From: Mangifera indica
Lineage: Eukaryota; Streptophyta; Magnoliopsida; Sapindales; Anacardiaceae
Reading direction: 5' to 3'
DNA: 64,000 nt
Assembly: GCF_011075055.1 (NCBI RefSeq)
Contig: NC_058139.1
Location: 14,343,584 to 14,407,583 of the forward strand
Shown: piece by piece, positions 38,075 through 50,468 of the stretch
Position numbering within the stretch: position 1 is the stretch's first letter
Layout of the letters: each line of letters opens with the position of its first letter
The notes under the pieces: model-generated
What the model was told of the DNA's origin: nothing
Databases searched by the model: none
What the model saw: only the letters and a program-made list of their open reading frames with translations
Made by a program: the position numbers and the translations under genes

Positions 38075-38944
38075 TAAAGTGTAACATCCCTCCCTAGAAG
38101 TACTACCCACCGAAGGAGAAATGTTACGAATTAATATTCGTAGCGTCTATTTTTTTTCTTTTTAAAAATACTTTAAAATAAACACATCATTAAAAGTGTT
38201 TAGGAAGTATTCCAAGAAAACTAAAAATCTAGAAGCGAACAAAAGATGTATATACTCATATGAAGACTCATCTGAAAGTATTTGAAAACAGGGAGTAATC
38301 ATATGTAACTGTACCATAATCTCAAAAAGTCAAAAGTCGATAAGAACATGTCACTGTATGCATGTAATATAAACCAGAGATAACCTGCTCTAGCCGGATC
38401 TACCTACGCTGACCTGACCCTGCCTTACAGCTACCTCGATCACCTGTACCTGCAATCAGAAAAGAAAATGGAGTGAGTGATAAGAACACTCAGTAAGGGG
38501 AAAGAATCAAGTAACGTATCTTTTTTTTTTTTTTCTAACTCACTTTTGGGACTCAACCTCACATCCTAACCTCTATGAGAGATTGAGGGGGTAATTTAGT
38601 TCACTCTTTACTATTTGGGTCATACTTTGTCCCATTTGGTGTCTATTTAATACTTTCTGGAAGCTAACTATAGAGATTTGGCACTTTCTAAGCTCAAGCT
38701 CTTTTTCTTTCACTATACTATTTCTGAATCTGAATTGAGCTCTACTGCGAGCGAACCCTACTGGGGGTCTATGTCCTACTACGGACGTGTCCTACTGCGG
38801 ACGTGCCCTACTGTGGGCGGTGTAGTGTAAAGTGCTCCCTCATAGTTTATAGCATGCATGCGGGTCTTATATCTTACTAATTTTGCTTTCATTTAAATTT
38901 ATTCATAACGCACCAGACATTACTCTTAGGACGACCCCTAAATC

Positions 38945-39085
38945 TTAAGCCCCAAATTCTTTTTCTTGTTTTTCTTTCTTTTTCTTTTCTTCTTTTCTTT
39001 CCTTTCCTTTCCTTTCCCTTCCTTTCTTTCCTTTCTTCTTCCTTTTCTTTCTTTCTTTCTTTCTTTCCTTCTTTCTTTCTTGCCC
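38945..39085. repeat. Polypyrimidine tract in LTR
   Basis: A near-pure T/C run (TTTCTTTC and CCTTTCCTTTCC patterns). Equivalent tracts lie at 45985-46115 and 52845-52965. The open frames across them are compositional artefacts. Confidence 0.9.
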
Positions 39086-39690
39086 AGAATTATGAAACAC
39101 TGTTCACAGAACAGTCATTTAACAGGGCAGCCTTCTTTTTCATATAATTTAACATCTCAAACGGTTTCTAATTCATACAAGCTATATATCGTTGAAAAGA
39201 GAATTCAAAGATCTTTCCAACGAGCTATAATAGCACTTATAATTCATAGATAAGACAGTCAAAACGTGAGCTAAGCTCAGTGATAAAATTACAAAATACT
39301 GTTCACAGAACAGACATTTAGCAGGGCAGCATTCTTTTCATACAATTTAACATCCCAAATGGTTTCTAATTCATACAAACTATATATCGTTGAAACGAGT
39401 ATTCAAAGATCTTTCCAACAAGCTATAATAGCACTCATAATTCATTCAATCAGGCAGTCAAAACAGCAGATAAAATCCGGTGCAAAAACTGCCTCCCCTG
39501 TTTATTTGATAAAGCAGTCCTTTCGGTTTATACAATCTTTAACAGTCCAAATGATCTCTAATTTATACAATCTATATATAATTAGAAAGAGGATTCAAAG
39601 AGCTTTCCAAAAAGATATAATAGCACTCATAATTCATCAAATAAGGCAGCCAAAACATAGGACGAACTCAGTGGCAAAAACTGTAAATAT
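39085..39690. repeat. Three tandem about 190-bp units inside left LTR
   Basis: Each unit carries CAG-cagttt/ggcagcc, a 'tttaaca-cccaaa' block, 'tctaattcataca', 'tatatatcgttgaaa' and 'ttcaaagatctttccaacaa' and ends in 'taatagcactcataattca'. The right LTR also has three (52970-53535). The middle LTR has only two (46115-46475), which accounts for its being about 200 bp shorter. Confidence 0.85.
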
Positions 39691-40360
39691 TCTGCAACTT
39701 TCTGCCATCAACAAAATCACATACATAGACATCCCAAATGGCAAAACAACATTCCTCAACATCAAAATCAACATTTATAACATAGATCTAAGGGACCAAA
39801 AGCCTAAAACATGTAACATATGAAGGAGGATACCCCTTACCTTGTTTCAAGCCAAATCTTTGCAAGTTGGCTTCCTCTTCTTTGTTTTGCTTCCTTTATC
39901 ACCAAGACAACTTTAAATCAATACCAAAACACACTAACATATTCACATAACATGCATATAAACATAACTAAAAGGGAAAAGAAGGAGATCTTTGGTTACC
40001 AAAGCTTCCAAGTGCTTCCTTTTATTTTTCTTTCCTTATTTATCTTCCAAAATCCCCTCAAAATCACTCACTATTCTTAAAATACAGCAAAGAAATGAAG
40101 AACACTGCCTTCTTCTGGAGGAGGCGAGAAACTGCTGGAAAAATGATCTAAAAAGCAAAGGTAAAGTTTCTTTCTCTCTTCCCTCTTTCTTTTATTGACT
40201 TTTGGAACATATATATTGACTTTTCTTTCTTTTTTTTTTTCTTTTTATATACATCTTTATATATATCTATATATACTAAAACACACACATACAATTGGAA
40301 ATATCTCCAAATAAGGTCAAAAGACGTAATTGCCCCTGGAACATACCTGAGGGTATTACA

Positions 40361-40396
40361 ACTCTTCCCTCCTTACAAGAATTTCGTCCTCGAAAT
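40361..40396 (-). promoter_or_regulatory. Polypurine tract, array copy 1
   Basis: On the minus strand the sequence adjoining the LTR is AAGGAGGGAAGAGT, a purine-rich primer for plus-strand synthesis. The equivalent in copy 2 is at 47198-47233. Confidence 0.75.
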
Positions 40397-41769
40397 TCAC
40401 AAAAACAACTCTGCATGCTTCTCCTTCATGGTTTGCTCCATTTCCCAGGTAGCCTCCTCTAACTTTTGGCTTCTCCACAAGACTTTTACTAGAGGAATCT
40501 GTCGGTTCCTTAGTTGTTTAATTCTTCTATCAAGTATCTGAATCGGTTTTTCTTCATAACTAAGGTCTTCTGATAACTTAATATCTTCTGTATTCACAAC
40601 CTGGGAATGATCACCAAGACATTTTCTTAACGATGAGACATGAAATACATCATGAATCTGGTCCATACTCGCTGGTAAGGCTAATCTGTAAGCCACTTTA
40701 CCAACTCTCTCAAGTATCTCATATGGACCAATAAATCTGGGAGCTAGCTTTCCCTTATTTCCGAATCTCATCAAATGCTTGAATGGAGCAACCTTTACAA
40801 ATACAAATTCACCTACATTGAATTCCAAGTCTCGGCATCGATGGTCTGCATAACTTTTCTGTCGATCATGGGCCTGTTTTATTCTCTGCCTGATCTGTTG
40901 GACATCATCAATCATTTTCTGGGTCAATTCGGGCCCAAGGGATTGGGATAACACATCTCTCTCTCCTATCTCATCCCAGTGAAGAGGAGAACGACACCTC
41001 CTATCATATAATGCCTCATAAGGTGCCATTTGAATAGTCGTCTGGTAGCTATTATTGTAAGCAAACTCCACTAAGGGCAACATTTCTACCCACGTAGCTT
41101 TATGATCCAAGTAACAAGCTCTCAACATGTCTTCCAAAATCTGATTAATCCTCTCTGTCTGACCATCTGTTTGAGGATGATAGGCTGTACTAAATGCCAA
41201 ATTAGTACCCAAGGATCTTTGGAGACTCTTCCAGAAAGCTGATACAAATCTCGTATCATGATCAGATACTATGGTCTTGGGTACACCATGTAATCTAATA
41301 ATCTCCCTAACATATAATCTCCCCAACTGATCTGTGGTAGTAGTATCTTTGATGGACAGGAAATGAGCTGACTTAGTCAATCTATCAACAATCACCAGAT
41401 AACATTACATCCATTCTGAGCTTTAGGGAGTCCACTAATGAAGTCCATGGAGATATGCTCCCATTTCCATTTTAGAATAGGTAGAGGCTGAAGTATCCCT
41501 GCAGGTCTCTGGTGTTCGGCCTTAATTTGCTGACAAGTGAGACATCTAGTAACAAACTCACCTATATCCTTTTTCATGTCTGACCACCAAAAATGTCTTT
41601 TTAAGTCCTGATACATCTTTACAACCCCAGGGTGGGCAGTGTAAAGAGAACTACGAACTTCTGTAAGAATTCTCTGTCTCAATTTAGTTATCTGGGGAAC
41701 ATACACTCGATCTTTAAATTTGAGAATTTCATTCGATACTTGAAAATCTACCTCGAGACCCTCTTTCAC
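40397..41769 (-). pseudogene. Array copy 1: integrase with C-terminal chromo-like tail
   Basis: Integrase inserts the retrotransposon DNA into the genome. The HHCC zinc region (41392-41769) holds HPGVVKMYQDLKRHFWW and CLTCQQIK. The catalytic core (40397-41395) has IVDRLTKSAHF, TIVSDHDTRFVS and YHPQTDGQTERINQ. The C-terminal region has GPYEILERVGKVAYRLALP and ends VLWRSQKLEEATWEMEQTMK. A one-base deletion at 41393-41396 (TGGTGATT where TGG-GTG-ATT is expected) separates the zinc and core regions. Array copy 2 has the same deletion. Confidence 0.93.
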
Positions 41770-41814
41770 TTTCTGAATTTTCTGTTGACACCACTCATCT
41801 CTTGTCTGAGCCTT

Positions 41815-43638
41815 TCAAATCTCATTTATGAGAGTAGGTTGAATCTCTAATCTGGCGAAGGCTCCAATCATGAGCTCAATCTGCTCTCGGTCCATCACTT
41901 TCTGAATTTCTCTCTGGATCGTCAATTGTGATATCATCACGTTTCTACTGAGGGCGTCTGCAACCACATTAGCCTTGCCTGGATGATATTTAATATCACA
42001 GTCATAGTTTTTTACTAGCTCGAGCCATCGCCTCTACGTCATGTTTAATTCCTTCTGAGTGAAGAAATATCTAAGACTCTTATGATCAGTATAAATATTA
42101 CATTTTACCCCATACAAATAGTGTCTCTAAATTTTCAAAGCAAAAACCACCGCTGCTAACTCCAAATCATGAATGGGATATCGAGTTTCAAATTCTTTCA
42201 ATTGTCTTGAGGCATATGCTATCACCTTGCCTCGCTGCATCAACACTGCTCCTAAACCACCGTGTGAGGCATCCGTGTATAAATCATACTCAACTCCTTC
42301 CTCTGGAAGTGATAACACTGGAGCAGTAGTCAATCTTCTTTTCAATTCTTGGAAGCTTGTCTTGCAGGTATCTGACCACTGAAATGGCATTGCTTTCTTC
42401 GTGAGGGTTGTAAGAGGTCTAGCTAATCTGGCAAATCCTTTCACAAACCTCTGATAATACCCTGCCAAACCTAGGAAACTATGAACCTCTTTGACTATCT
42501 TTGCTCTCTGCCATTCAACTATTGCCTCGATCTTACTGGGATCCACTGATATACCCTTTGCTGAAATCACATGCCCCAAAAAGGTAACTCTATCTAGCCA
42601 AAATTCACATTTTGAGAATTTGGCATACAATTGTTTCTTTCTCAATCTTTGGAGGGTAAACCTCAAGTGCTACTCATGCTCCTCTCGACTACAAGAATAT
42701 ACTAAGATATCATCAATAAATACCACAATAAATTTATCCAGGCAGTCATGGAATACCCTATTCATCAAATCCATAAATACTGCAGGGGCATTTGTCAATC
42801 CGAATGGTATCACTACAAACTCAAAATGGCCATACCTCCTTCGGAAAGTTGTCTTGGGTATATCCTTCTCTGCTACTCTCACCTGGTGATAACCAGATCT
42901 CAAATCTATCTTGGAGAAGACCACGGATCCCTTCAATTGATCAAATAAATCATCAATCATGGGTAACGGGTACTTATTCTTAACTGTGGCTTTACTTAAC
43001 TCTCTGTAATCAATGCACATTCTCATAGACCCGTCTTTCTTTTTCACAAATAGGATGGGGGCTCCCCAAGGAGAATGGCTCGGTCTGATAAAACCATGAT
43101 CTAATAACTCTTGAAGCTGTTTTTTCAATTCTTGTAACTCGGCATGGGCCATTCGATAGGGTGTTCTTGAAATAGGTGTTGTGCCAGGTGTCAACTCTAT
43201 GCTAAAGTCAATCTATCACTCAGGAGCTAATCTTGGTAGCTCATTTGGAAACACATCTGGAAACTCTCGTACCACTGGTGTTTCCTCAATAATTGAGCCT
43301 AACTCAACCTTGCTCACTATATGAGCCAAATATCCTGTACACCCTTTTTTCAACATTTTACTAGCTTTTAACATACTGATCATCAAACTCCAGATATGAC
43401 CCTCACCGAACTCGAATTGATCTCCAAAGTCTAGGTTAAATCTCACTTTCTTCTTTTTACAATCAATTTCAGCTTAATATCTCCCCAAAAAGTCCATCCC
43501 TAAAATCATGTCAAAATCTGGCATTTCGAACACAATCAGGTCCACCAGTAACTGTCGACCTTGAATCATAATACTCTGTCCTAGTAGCATCATCTCACTA
43601 ATAACTGACCCCCCATCAGACAACTCAATCATAATCCT
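41815..43638 (-). pseudogene. Array copy 1: reverse transcriptase and RNase H
   Basis: Fragments on the minus strand give PELPRLAPE (43216-43446), the RT fingers/palm with [35 protein letters not shown] and the catalytic FIDDILVYS (42670-43194), then the connection and RNase H with [13 protein letters not shown] and [14 protein letters not shown] (42127-42666). Interrupting lesions are private C-to-T/G-to-A type stops: TAG in place of CAG after REEHE (about 42667), TAG in place of TGG after FALKI (about 42127), TGA and TAG at about 43208-43213, and TAA near 43475. TGA at 41815-41817 is shared with copy 2. Confidence 0.92.
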
Positions 43639-44073
43639 CTAGGCTATTCTAACAGGTTGCAACTTTAACCTCTCAAGCAAACCTTTGGCTAGAAAACAAT
43701 GAGTAACCTCACAATCAATTAAAACATAAATAGAAGTATCAAGATAGAGAATCTGACCCGTAACTGCTGATGGGTTAGCCTCTGCTGCACCCTGGGTGAT
43801 CGTATAAACTCTGGCTGTAGCCCCTCCTATAGGCTGCTGCTGCTCTACTCTCACTGGGGCAGCTGTACAGAAACGAACAATATGTCCAGGCTGACGACAT
43901 CTGAAACAAACTGCCTGACCTGTCAAACACTTTCATCTATGGTATTTCCCACATTTCTGGCAAGCTAGTATCTCAGGTCCTCTTTGTTTCCCTCCACTCT
44001 TCCAGTTCTTTTTCATGCCTCTGAACTGGAGAGGTCATTTACCTTTCCTGTCTTACTCTAGAGGAGGGTCTCT
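43639..44073 (-). pseudogene. Array copy 1: zinc knuckles and protease
   Basis: Two CCHC zinc knuckles are visible, CQKCGKYHR-KC (with a stop inside) and CFRCRQPGHIVRFC, followed by the aspartic protease start. The active-site motif, normally D-S/T-G, reads DCEVTH (43708-43716 encode D-C-E), so the essential Gly is Glu. The frame closes with TAG at 43639-43641 after LKLQPVRIA. Both changes are shared with copy 2 (which reads DCEATH). Confidence 0.9.
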
Positions 44074-45075
44074 CTATACTGAAGCTGAACCACTACTCAC
44101 CGGGGGAGCTGGCATGGTAGAAGGAGGTGTAGCCTTTTGCCCTGTGGTCTGGCCAAACCTCCTCTTAACAAAAACCTCTGCCCTCAAAGCTCTATCAAGG
44201 ACCTCTGCATAAGTTCTAGGTGGCTGCGCCCCAGTCATAACATCTCGAGCTATCTCTGGATCCATTCCGTACACAAACTTTTGCATACGCTCCATTTCTG
44301 TGTTAGCTATCTCGGGGGCATACTGGGACAATTGATTAAACTTTGTAGAATATTCTTTTACAGAGTCTATCCCTTGCACTAGATTGATAAACTCTTGGGC
44401 CCTGATACAAGTAACATCGGCGCCCTTGTACTCTGCCTCAAATCGACGCCTAAACTCTGACCATGTCATTTCTGAGACATTGACTGTCTCTCTGACTAAG
44501 TTCCACCATAATCTTGCCCCTGACTTGAAAAGATAAGTGGCATATCTCACTTTTTCTTGGTCAGTCATGTCAAACAAGGCCATGCCACTCTCTACTGATT
44601 CTAACCACTCTTCAGCCGCTATTGGGTCCCTTGCACCATCAAATTTTTGAGGTTGGTGCATACTAGGGAGGTTGAAAATAGGATGCAACTGAGTCCTCAC
44701 TAGGGCTACTGTAGATGCTGAAGTAACCTTCCTCACATCATATCCCTGAGTTGGTGGAGTATGTGTTGTCTCACTTCCCTGTGTAGGAGCACCTCTGTGC
44801 TCTCTCATTATCTCTCTAAAAATCTCTCACACATCATATGCACTGAGTGCCCCTTGGGGTACCTGAGGGGTTGTTCCTTCACTTTGGCACCTTTGAGAGG
44901 GATCTACTGGAGTTTGACTTATAGGTCCTGAAAATGAACACATTAGTTTCATAAAACTCAGCAAGTATAAATGAAAACTTAACTTACAATGATCGGCTGC
45001 GAGGGTGGTCAACGTGGCTAGAGGGTATTTCATCTCTATGTTACTTTGATTACTCCATTTTGTTTTAGAAAACAT
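44074..45075 (-). pseudogene. Array copy 1: gag
   Basis: Gag forms the virus-like particle. The probable start is MFSKTKWSNQ at 45075. The retrotransposon-gag core (44074-44808) has PQKFDGARDPIAAEEWLESV, ATYLFKSGARLWW and WSEFRRRFEAEY, all typical of plant gypsy gag. A private TGA (CGA in copy 2) near 44826 cuts the frame after SAYDV. It ends at TAG 44074-44076, a stop also found in copy 2 (CAG expected). Confidence 0.92.
44928..44987 (-). other. Possible 60-nt intron in gag leader, copy 1
   Basis: Read on the minus strand the segment starts GTAAGTTAAG, contains AACTAATG and ends TTCATTTTCAG. This matches plant donor, branch-like and acceptor consensus. Its length is a multiple of three and contains no stop, so it can be read through. 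The translated residues (HLYLLSF-type, hydrophobic) are unlike gag. Copy 2 has the same at 51763-51822. Confidence 0.4.
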
Positions 45076-45096
45076 CTTTTGGGTTCCAAAATCATG

Positions 45097-45108
45097 CTCT
45101 GATACCAA
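45097..45108 (-). promoter_or_regulatory. Primer-binding site, array copy 1
   Basis: On the minus strand TGGTATCAGAGC follows the LTR end after 1-2 bases. It is complementary to the 3' end of plant initiator tRNA-Met. Copy 2 has the same at about 51932-51943. Confidence 0.9.
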
Positions 45109-45109
45109 C

Positions 45110-47197
45110 TGTAACATCCCTCCCTAGAAGTACTACCAACTGAAAGAGAAATGTTACGAATTAATATTCGTAGCGTCTATTTTTTTTTTTTAAAATACTT
45201 TAAAATAAACGCATCATTAAAAGTGTTTAGGAAGTATTCCAAGAAAACTAAAAATCTAGAAGCGAACAAAAGATGTATATACTCATATGAAGACTCATCT
45301 AAAAGTATTTGAAAACAGAGAGTAATCATATGTAATTGTACCATAATCTCAAAAAGTCAAAAGTCGATAAGAACATGCCATTGTATGTATGTAATATAAA
45401 CTAGAGATAACTTGCTCCAGCCGGATCTACCTACGCTGACTTGACCCTGCCTCACAGCTACCTCGATCACCTGCACCTATAATTAAGAAAAAAAATGGAG
45501 TGAGTGATAAGAACACTCAGTAAGGGGAAAGAATCAAGTAACCTATCTTTTTTTCTTTTTTGTTCTAACTCACTTTTGGAACTCAATCTCACATCCTAAC
45601 CTCTATGAGAGAATGAGGGGGTAATTTAGTTCACTCTTTAATATTTGGGTCATACTTTGTCCCATCTAGTGTCTATTTAATACTTTCTGGAAGCTAACTA
45701 TAGGGATTTGACACTTTTTTAAGCTCAAGCTCTTTTTCTTTCACTACACTATTTTCGAATCTGAATTGAGCTCTACTGCGAGCAGACCCTACTGGGGGTC
45801 TATATCCTACTACGGACGTGTCCTACTGCGGACGTGCCCTACTGCGGGTGATATAGTGTAAAGTGCCCCCTCATAGTTTTTAGCATGCGTGCGGGTCTTA
45901 TATTTTACTAATTTTGCTTCCATTTAAATTTATTCATAACGCACCAGACATTACTCTTGGGACGACCCCTAAATCTTGAGCCCCAAATTCTTTTTCTTGT
46001 TTTTCTTTCTTTTTGTTTTCTTCTTTTCTTTCCTTTCCTTTCCTTTCCCTTCCTTTCTTTCCTTTCTTCTTCCTTTTCTTTCTTTCTTTCTTTCTTTCCT
46101 TCTTTCTTTCTTGCCCAGAATTATGAAACACTGTTCATAGAACAGTCATTTAACAGGGCAGCCTTCTTTTTCATATAAGTTAACATCCCAAACGATTTTT
46201 AATTCATACAAGCTATATATCGTTGAAACGAGGATTCAAAGATCTTTCCAACAAGCTATAATAGCACTCATAATTCATTCAATCAAGCAGTCAAAACAGC
46301 AGATAAAGTCCGGGGCAAAAACTGCCTCCCCTGTTTATTTGATAAAGCAGTCCTTTCGGTTTATACAATCTTTAACAGTCCAAATGATCTCTAATTCATA
46401 CAAGCTATATATCATTGGAAAGAGGATTCAAAGAGCTTTCCAAAAAGATATAATAGCACTTATAATTCATCAAATAAGGCAGCCAAAACATGGGACGAAC
46501 TCAGTGGCAAAAACTGTAAATATTCTGCAACTTTCTGTCATCAACAAAATCACATACATAGACATCCCAAATGGCAAAACAACATTCCTCAACATCAAAA
46601 TCAACATTTATAACATAGATCTAAGGAACCAAAATCTTAAAACATGTAACATATCAAGGAGGATACCCCTTACCTTGTTTCAAGCCAAATCTTTGCAAGT
46701 TAATTTCCTCTTCTTTGTTTTGCTTCCTTTATCACCTAGACAACTTTAAATCAATACCAAAATACACTAACATATTCACATAACATGCATATAAACATAA
46801 CTAAAAGGGAAAAGAAGGAGATCTTTGGTTACCAAAGCTTCCAAGTGCTTCCTTTTATTTTTCTTTCCTTATTTATCTTCCAAAATCCCCTCAAAATCAC
46901 TCACTATTCTTAAAATACAGCGAAGAAATGAAGAACACTGCCTTCTTCTAGAGGAGACTAGAAACTGCTGGAAAAATGATCTAAAAAGCAAAGGTAAAGT
47001 TTCTTTCTCTCTTCCTTCTTTCTTTTATTGACTTTTGGAACATATATATTGACTTTTCTCTCTTTTTTTTCTTTTTTCTTTTTATATATATCTTTATATA
47101 TATCTATATATACTAAAACACACACATACAATTGGAAATATCTCCAAATAAGGTCAAAATACGTAATTGCCCCTGGAACATACCTGAGGGTATTACA
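45110..47197 (-). repeat. Middle LTR of array (2088 bp)
   Basis: It serves as 5' LTR of copy 1 and 3' LTR of copy 2. The + strand limits TGTAACATCC and GGGTATTACA are intact. It is about 200 bp shorter than the outer LTRs because one of the three internal tandem units is missing: the first unit's start joins the second unit's end near 46150-46290. Confidence 0.92.
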
Positions 47198-47233
47198 ACT
47201 CTTCCCTCCTTACAAGAATTTCGTCCTCGAAAT

Positions 47234-48605
47234 TCACAAAAACAACTCTGCATGCTTCTCCTTCATGGTTTGCTCCATTTCCCAGGTAGCCTCCTCTAAC
47301 TTTTGGCTTCTCCACAAGACTTTAACTAGAGGAATATGTCAGTTCCTTAGTTGTTTAATTCTTCTATCAAGTATCTGAATCGGTTTTTCTTCATAACTAA
47401 GGTCTTCTGATAACTTAATATCTTCTGTATTCACAACCTAAGAATGATCACCAAGACATTTTCTTAACGATGAGACATGAAATACATCATGAATCTGGTC
47501 CATACTCGCTGGTAAGGCTAATCTGTAAGCCATTTTACCAACTCTCTCAAGTATCTCATATGGACCAATAAATCTGGGAGCTAGTTTTCCCTTCTTTTCG
47601 AATCTTATCAAATGTTTGAATGGAGCAACTTTTACAAATACAAATTCACCTACATTGAATTCCATGTCTCGGCGTTGATGGTCTGCATAACTTTTTTGGC
47701 GATCTTGGGCCTGTTTTATTCTTTGTCTGTTCAGTTGGACATCATTAATCATTTTCTAGTCAATTCGGGCCCAAGGGATCGGGATAACACATCTCTCTCT
47801 TCCATCTCATCCCAGTGAAGAGGAGAACGACACCTCCTATCATATAATGCCTCATAAGGTACCATCTGAATAGTCGTCTGGTAGCTATTATTGTAAGCAA
47901 ACTCCACCAAGGGCAATATTTCTACCCACGTAGCTTTATGATCCAAGCAATAAGCTCTCAACATGTCTTCCAAAATCTGATTAATCCTCTTTGTCTGACC
48001 ATCTGTTTGAGGATGATAGGATGTACTAAATGCCAAATTAGTACCCAAGGATCTTTGGAGACTCTTCCAGAAAGCTGATACAAATCTCGTATCACGATCA
48101 GATACTATGGTCCTGGGTACACCATGTAATCTAATAATCTCCCTAACATATAATCTCCCCAACTGATCTGTGGTAGTAGTATCTTTGATGAACAGGAAAT
48201 GAGCTGACTTAGTCAATCTATCAACAATCACCAGATAGCATTACATCCATTCTGAGCTCTAGGGAGTCCACTAATGAAGTTCATGGAGATATGCTCCCAT
48301 TTCCATTTTGGAATAGGTAGAGGCTGAAGTATCCCTGCAGGTCTCTGGTGTTCAGCCTTAATTTGCTGACAGGTGAGACATCTAGTAACAAACTCACCTA
48401 TATCCTTTTTCATGTCTGACCACCAAAAATGTCTTTTTAAGTCCTGATACATCTTTACAACCCCAAGGTAGGCAGTGTAAAGAGAACTACGAGCTTCTGT
48501 AAGAATTCTCTGTCTCAATTTAGTTATCTGAGGAACATACACTCGATGTCTAAATTTGAAAATTTCATTCGATACTTGAAAATCTACCTCGAGACCCTCT
48601 TTCAC
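47234..48605 (-). pseudogene. Array copy 2: integrase
   Basis: Same domain order as copy 1: HHCC region 48228-48605, core 47749-48231 (IVDRLTKSAHF, IVSDRDTRFVS, YHPQTDGQT), C-terminal region 47438-47752 onward. Lesions: the same one-base deletion at 48229-48232, a private one-base deletion near 47755, and a private TAG replacing CAG at about 47438. Confidence 0.92.
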
Positions 48606-50468
48606 TTTCTGAATTTTCTATTGACACCACTCATCTCTTGTCTGAGCCTCTCAAATCTCATTTATGAGGGTAGGTTGAATCTCTAATCTGGCGAAGGCTC
48701 AAATCATGAGCTCAATCTGCTCTCGGTCTATCTTTTTCTAAATTTCTCTCTGGACCGTCAATTGTGATATCATCACGTTTCTACTGAGGGCGTCTGCAAC
48801 CACATTAGTCTTGCCTGGATGATATTTAATATCACAGTCATAGTCTTTTACTAGCTCGAGCCATCGCCTCTGCGTCATGTTTAATTCCTTCTGAGTGAAG
48901 AAATATTTAAGGCTCTTATGATCAGTATAAATATTACATTTTACCCCATACAAATAGTGTCTCCAAATTTTCAAAGCAAAAACCACCGCTGCTAACTCCA
49001 AATCATGAGTGGGGTATCGAGTTTCAAATTCTTTCAATTGTCTTGAGGCATATGTTATCGCCTTGCCTCGCTGCATCAACACTGCTCCTAAACCACCGTG
49101 TGAGGCATCCGTGTATAAATCATACTTAACTCCTTCCTCTGGAAGTGATAACACTGGAGCAGTAGTCAATCTTCTTTTCAATTCTTGAAAGCTTGTCTCA
49201 CAGGTATCTGACCACTAAAATGGCATTGTTTTCTTCGTGAGGGTTGTAAGAAGTCCAACTAATCTAGCAAATCCTTTCACAAACCTCTGATAATACCCTG
49301 CCAAACCTAGGAAACTATGAACCTCTTTGACTATCTTTGCTCTTTGCCATTCAACTATTGCCTCGATCTTACTGGGATCCACTGATATACCCTCTGCTGA
49401 AATCACATGCCCCAAAAAGGTAACTCTATCTAGCCAAAATTCACATTTTGAGAATTTGGCATACAATTGTTTCTCTCTCAATCTTTGGAGGGTAAACCTC
49501 AAGTGCTGCTCAAGCTCCTCTCGACTACAAGAATATACTAAGATATCATCAATGAATACCACAATAAATTTATCCAGACAGTCATGGAATACCCTATTCA
49601 TCAAATCCATAAATATTGCAGGGGCATTTGTCAATTCGAATGGCATCACTAGAAACTCAAAATGGCCATACCTCGTTCGAAAAGCTGTCTTGGGTATATC
49701 TTTCTCTGCTACTCTCACCTGGTGATAACCAGATCTCAAATCTATCTTGGAGAAGACCACGGATCCCTTCAACTGATCAAATAAATCATCAATCTTGGGT
49801 AACGGGTACTTATTCTTAACTGTGGCTTTATTTAACTCTCTGTAATCAATGCACATTCTCATAGACCCGTCTTTCTTTTTCACAAATAGGATGGGAGCTC
49901 CCCAAAGAGAATGGCTCGGTCTGATAAAACCATGATCTAATAACTCTTGAAGCTGCTTTTTCAATTCTTGTAACTCGAAAGGGGTCATTCGATAGGGTGC
50001 TCTTGAAATAGGTGTTGTGTCAGGTGCCAACTCTATGCTAAAGTCAATCTCTCGCTCAGGAGCTAATCCTGGTAGCTCATTTGGAAACACATCTGGAAAC
50101 TCTCGTACCACTGGTGTTTCCTCAATAGTTGGGCCTGACTCAACCTTGCTCACTATATGAGCCAAATATCCTGTACACCCATTTTTCAACATTTTACTAG
50201 CTTTTAACATACTAATTATCAAACTCCGGATATGACCCTTACCGAACTCGAATTGATCTCCAGAGTCTAGGTTAAATCTCACTTTCTTCTTTTTACAATC
50301 AATTTCAGCTCCATATCTCCCCAAAAAGTCCATCCCTAAAATCATGTCAAAATCTGGCATTTCGAACACAATCAGGTCCACCAATAACTGTCGACCTTGA
50401 ATCATAATACTCTGTCCTAGTAGCATTATCTCACTAATAACTGACCCCCCATCAGGCAACTCAATCAT
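48606..50468 (-). pseudogene. Array copy 2: reverse transcriptase and RNase H
   Basis: This is the longest remaining frame of the element (49215-50468, 417 codons). It contains [20 protein letters not shown] (end of protease/linker), [21 protein letters not shown] with [33 protein letters not shown] and FIDDILVYS, and [20 protein letters not shown]. RNase H continues at 48738-49181 ([45 protein letters not shown]). A private TAG for CAG splits the two at about 49214. TAG near 48617 is private; TGA at 48651-48653 is shared with copy 1. Confidence 0.93.

Larger units (their letters stand above)
38080..40360 (-). repeat. Left LTR of array (2281 bp)
   Basis: On the + strand it runs from TGTAACATCC to GGGTATTACA. 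Inside are a pyrimidine tract (38960-39085), a CCTACTGCGGACGTG-type mini-repeat (38745-38825), and three about 190-bp tandem units between about 39085 and 39690, each with 'taattcataca' and 'caaagatctttccaa'-like cores. TATATA-rich sequence near 40245-40285 lies about 80-115 bases into U3 when read on the minus strand and could serve as TATA box. Confidence 0.92.

Noticed and set aside
38966..39253. Open reading frame of 95 codons in the LTR, repeated at 45957 and 52835
   Set aside because: It is a translated polypyrimidine tract (Phe/Leu/Ser only) followed by LTR tandem units, and is not a gene.
39359..39823. 154-codon frame with repeated residue blocks, also at 46339 and 53242
   Set aside because: The apparent protein repeats come from the 190-bp DNA tandem units inside the LTR. 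It lies antisense to the element and matches no family.
42491..42889. 132-codon + strand frame (also 49327-49725)
   Set aside because: Antisense shadow of the reverse transcriptase reading frame.
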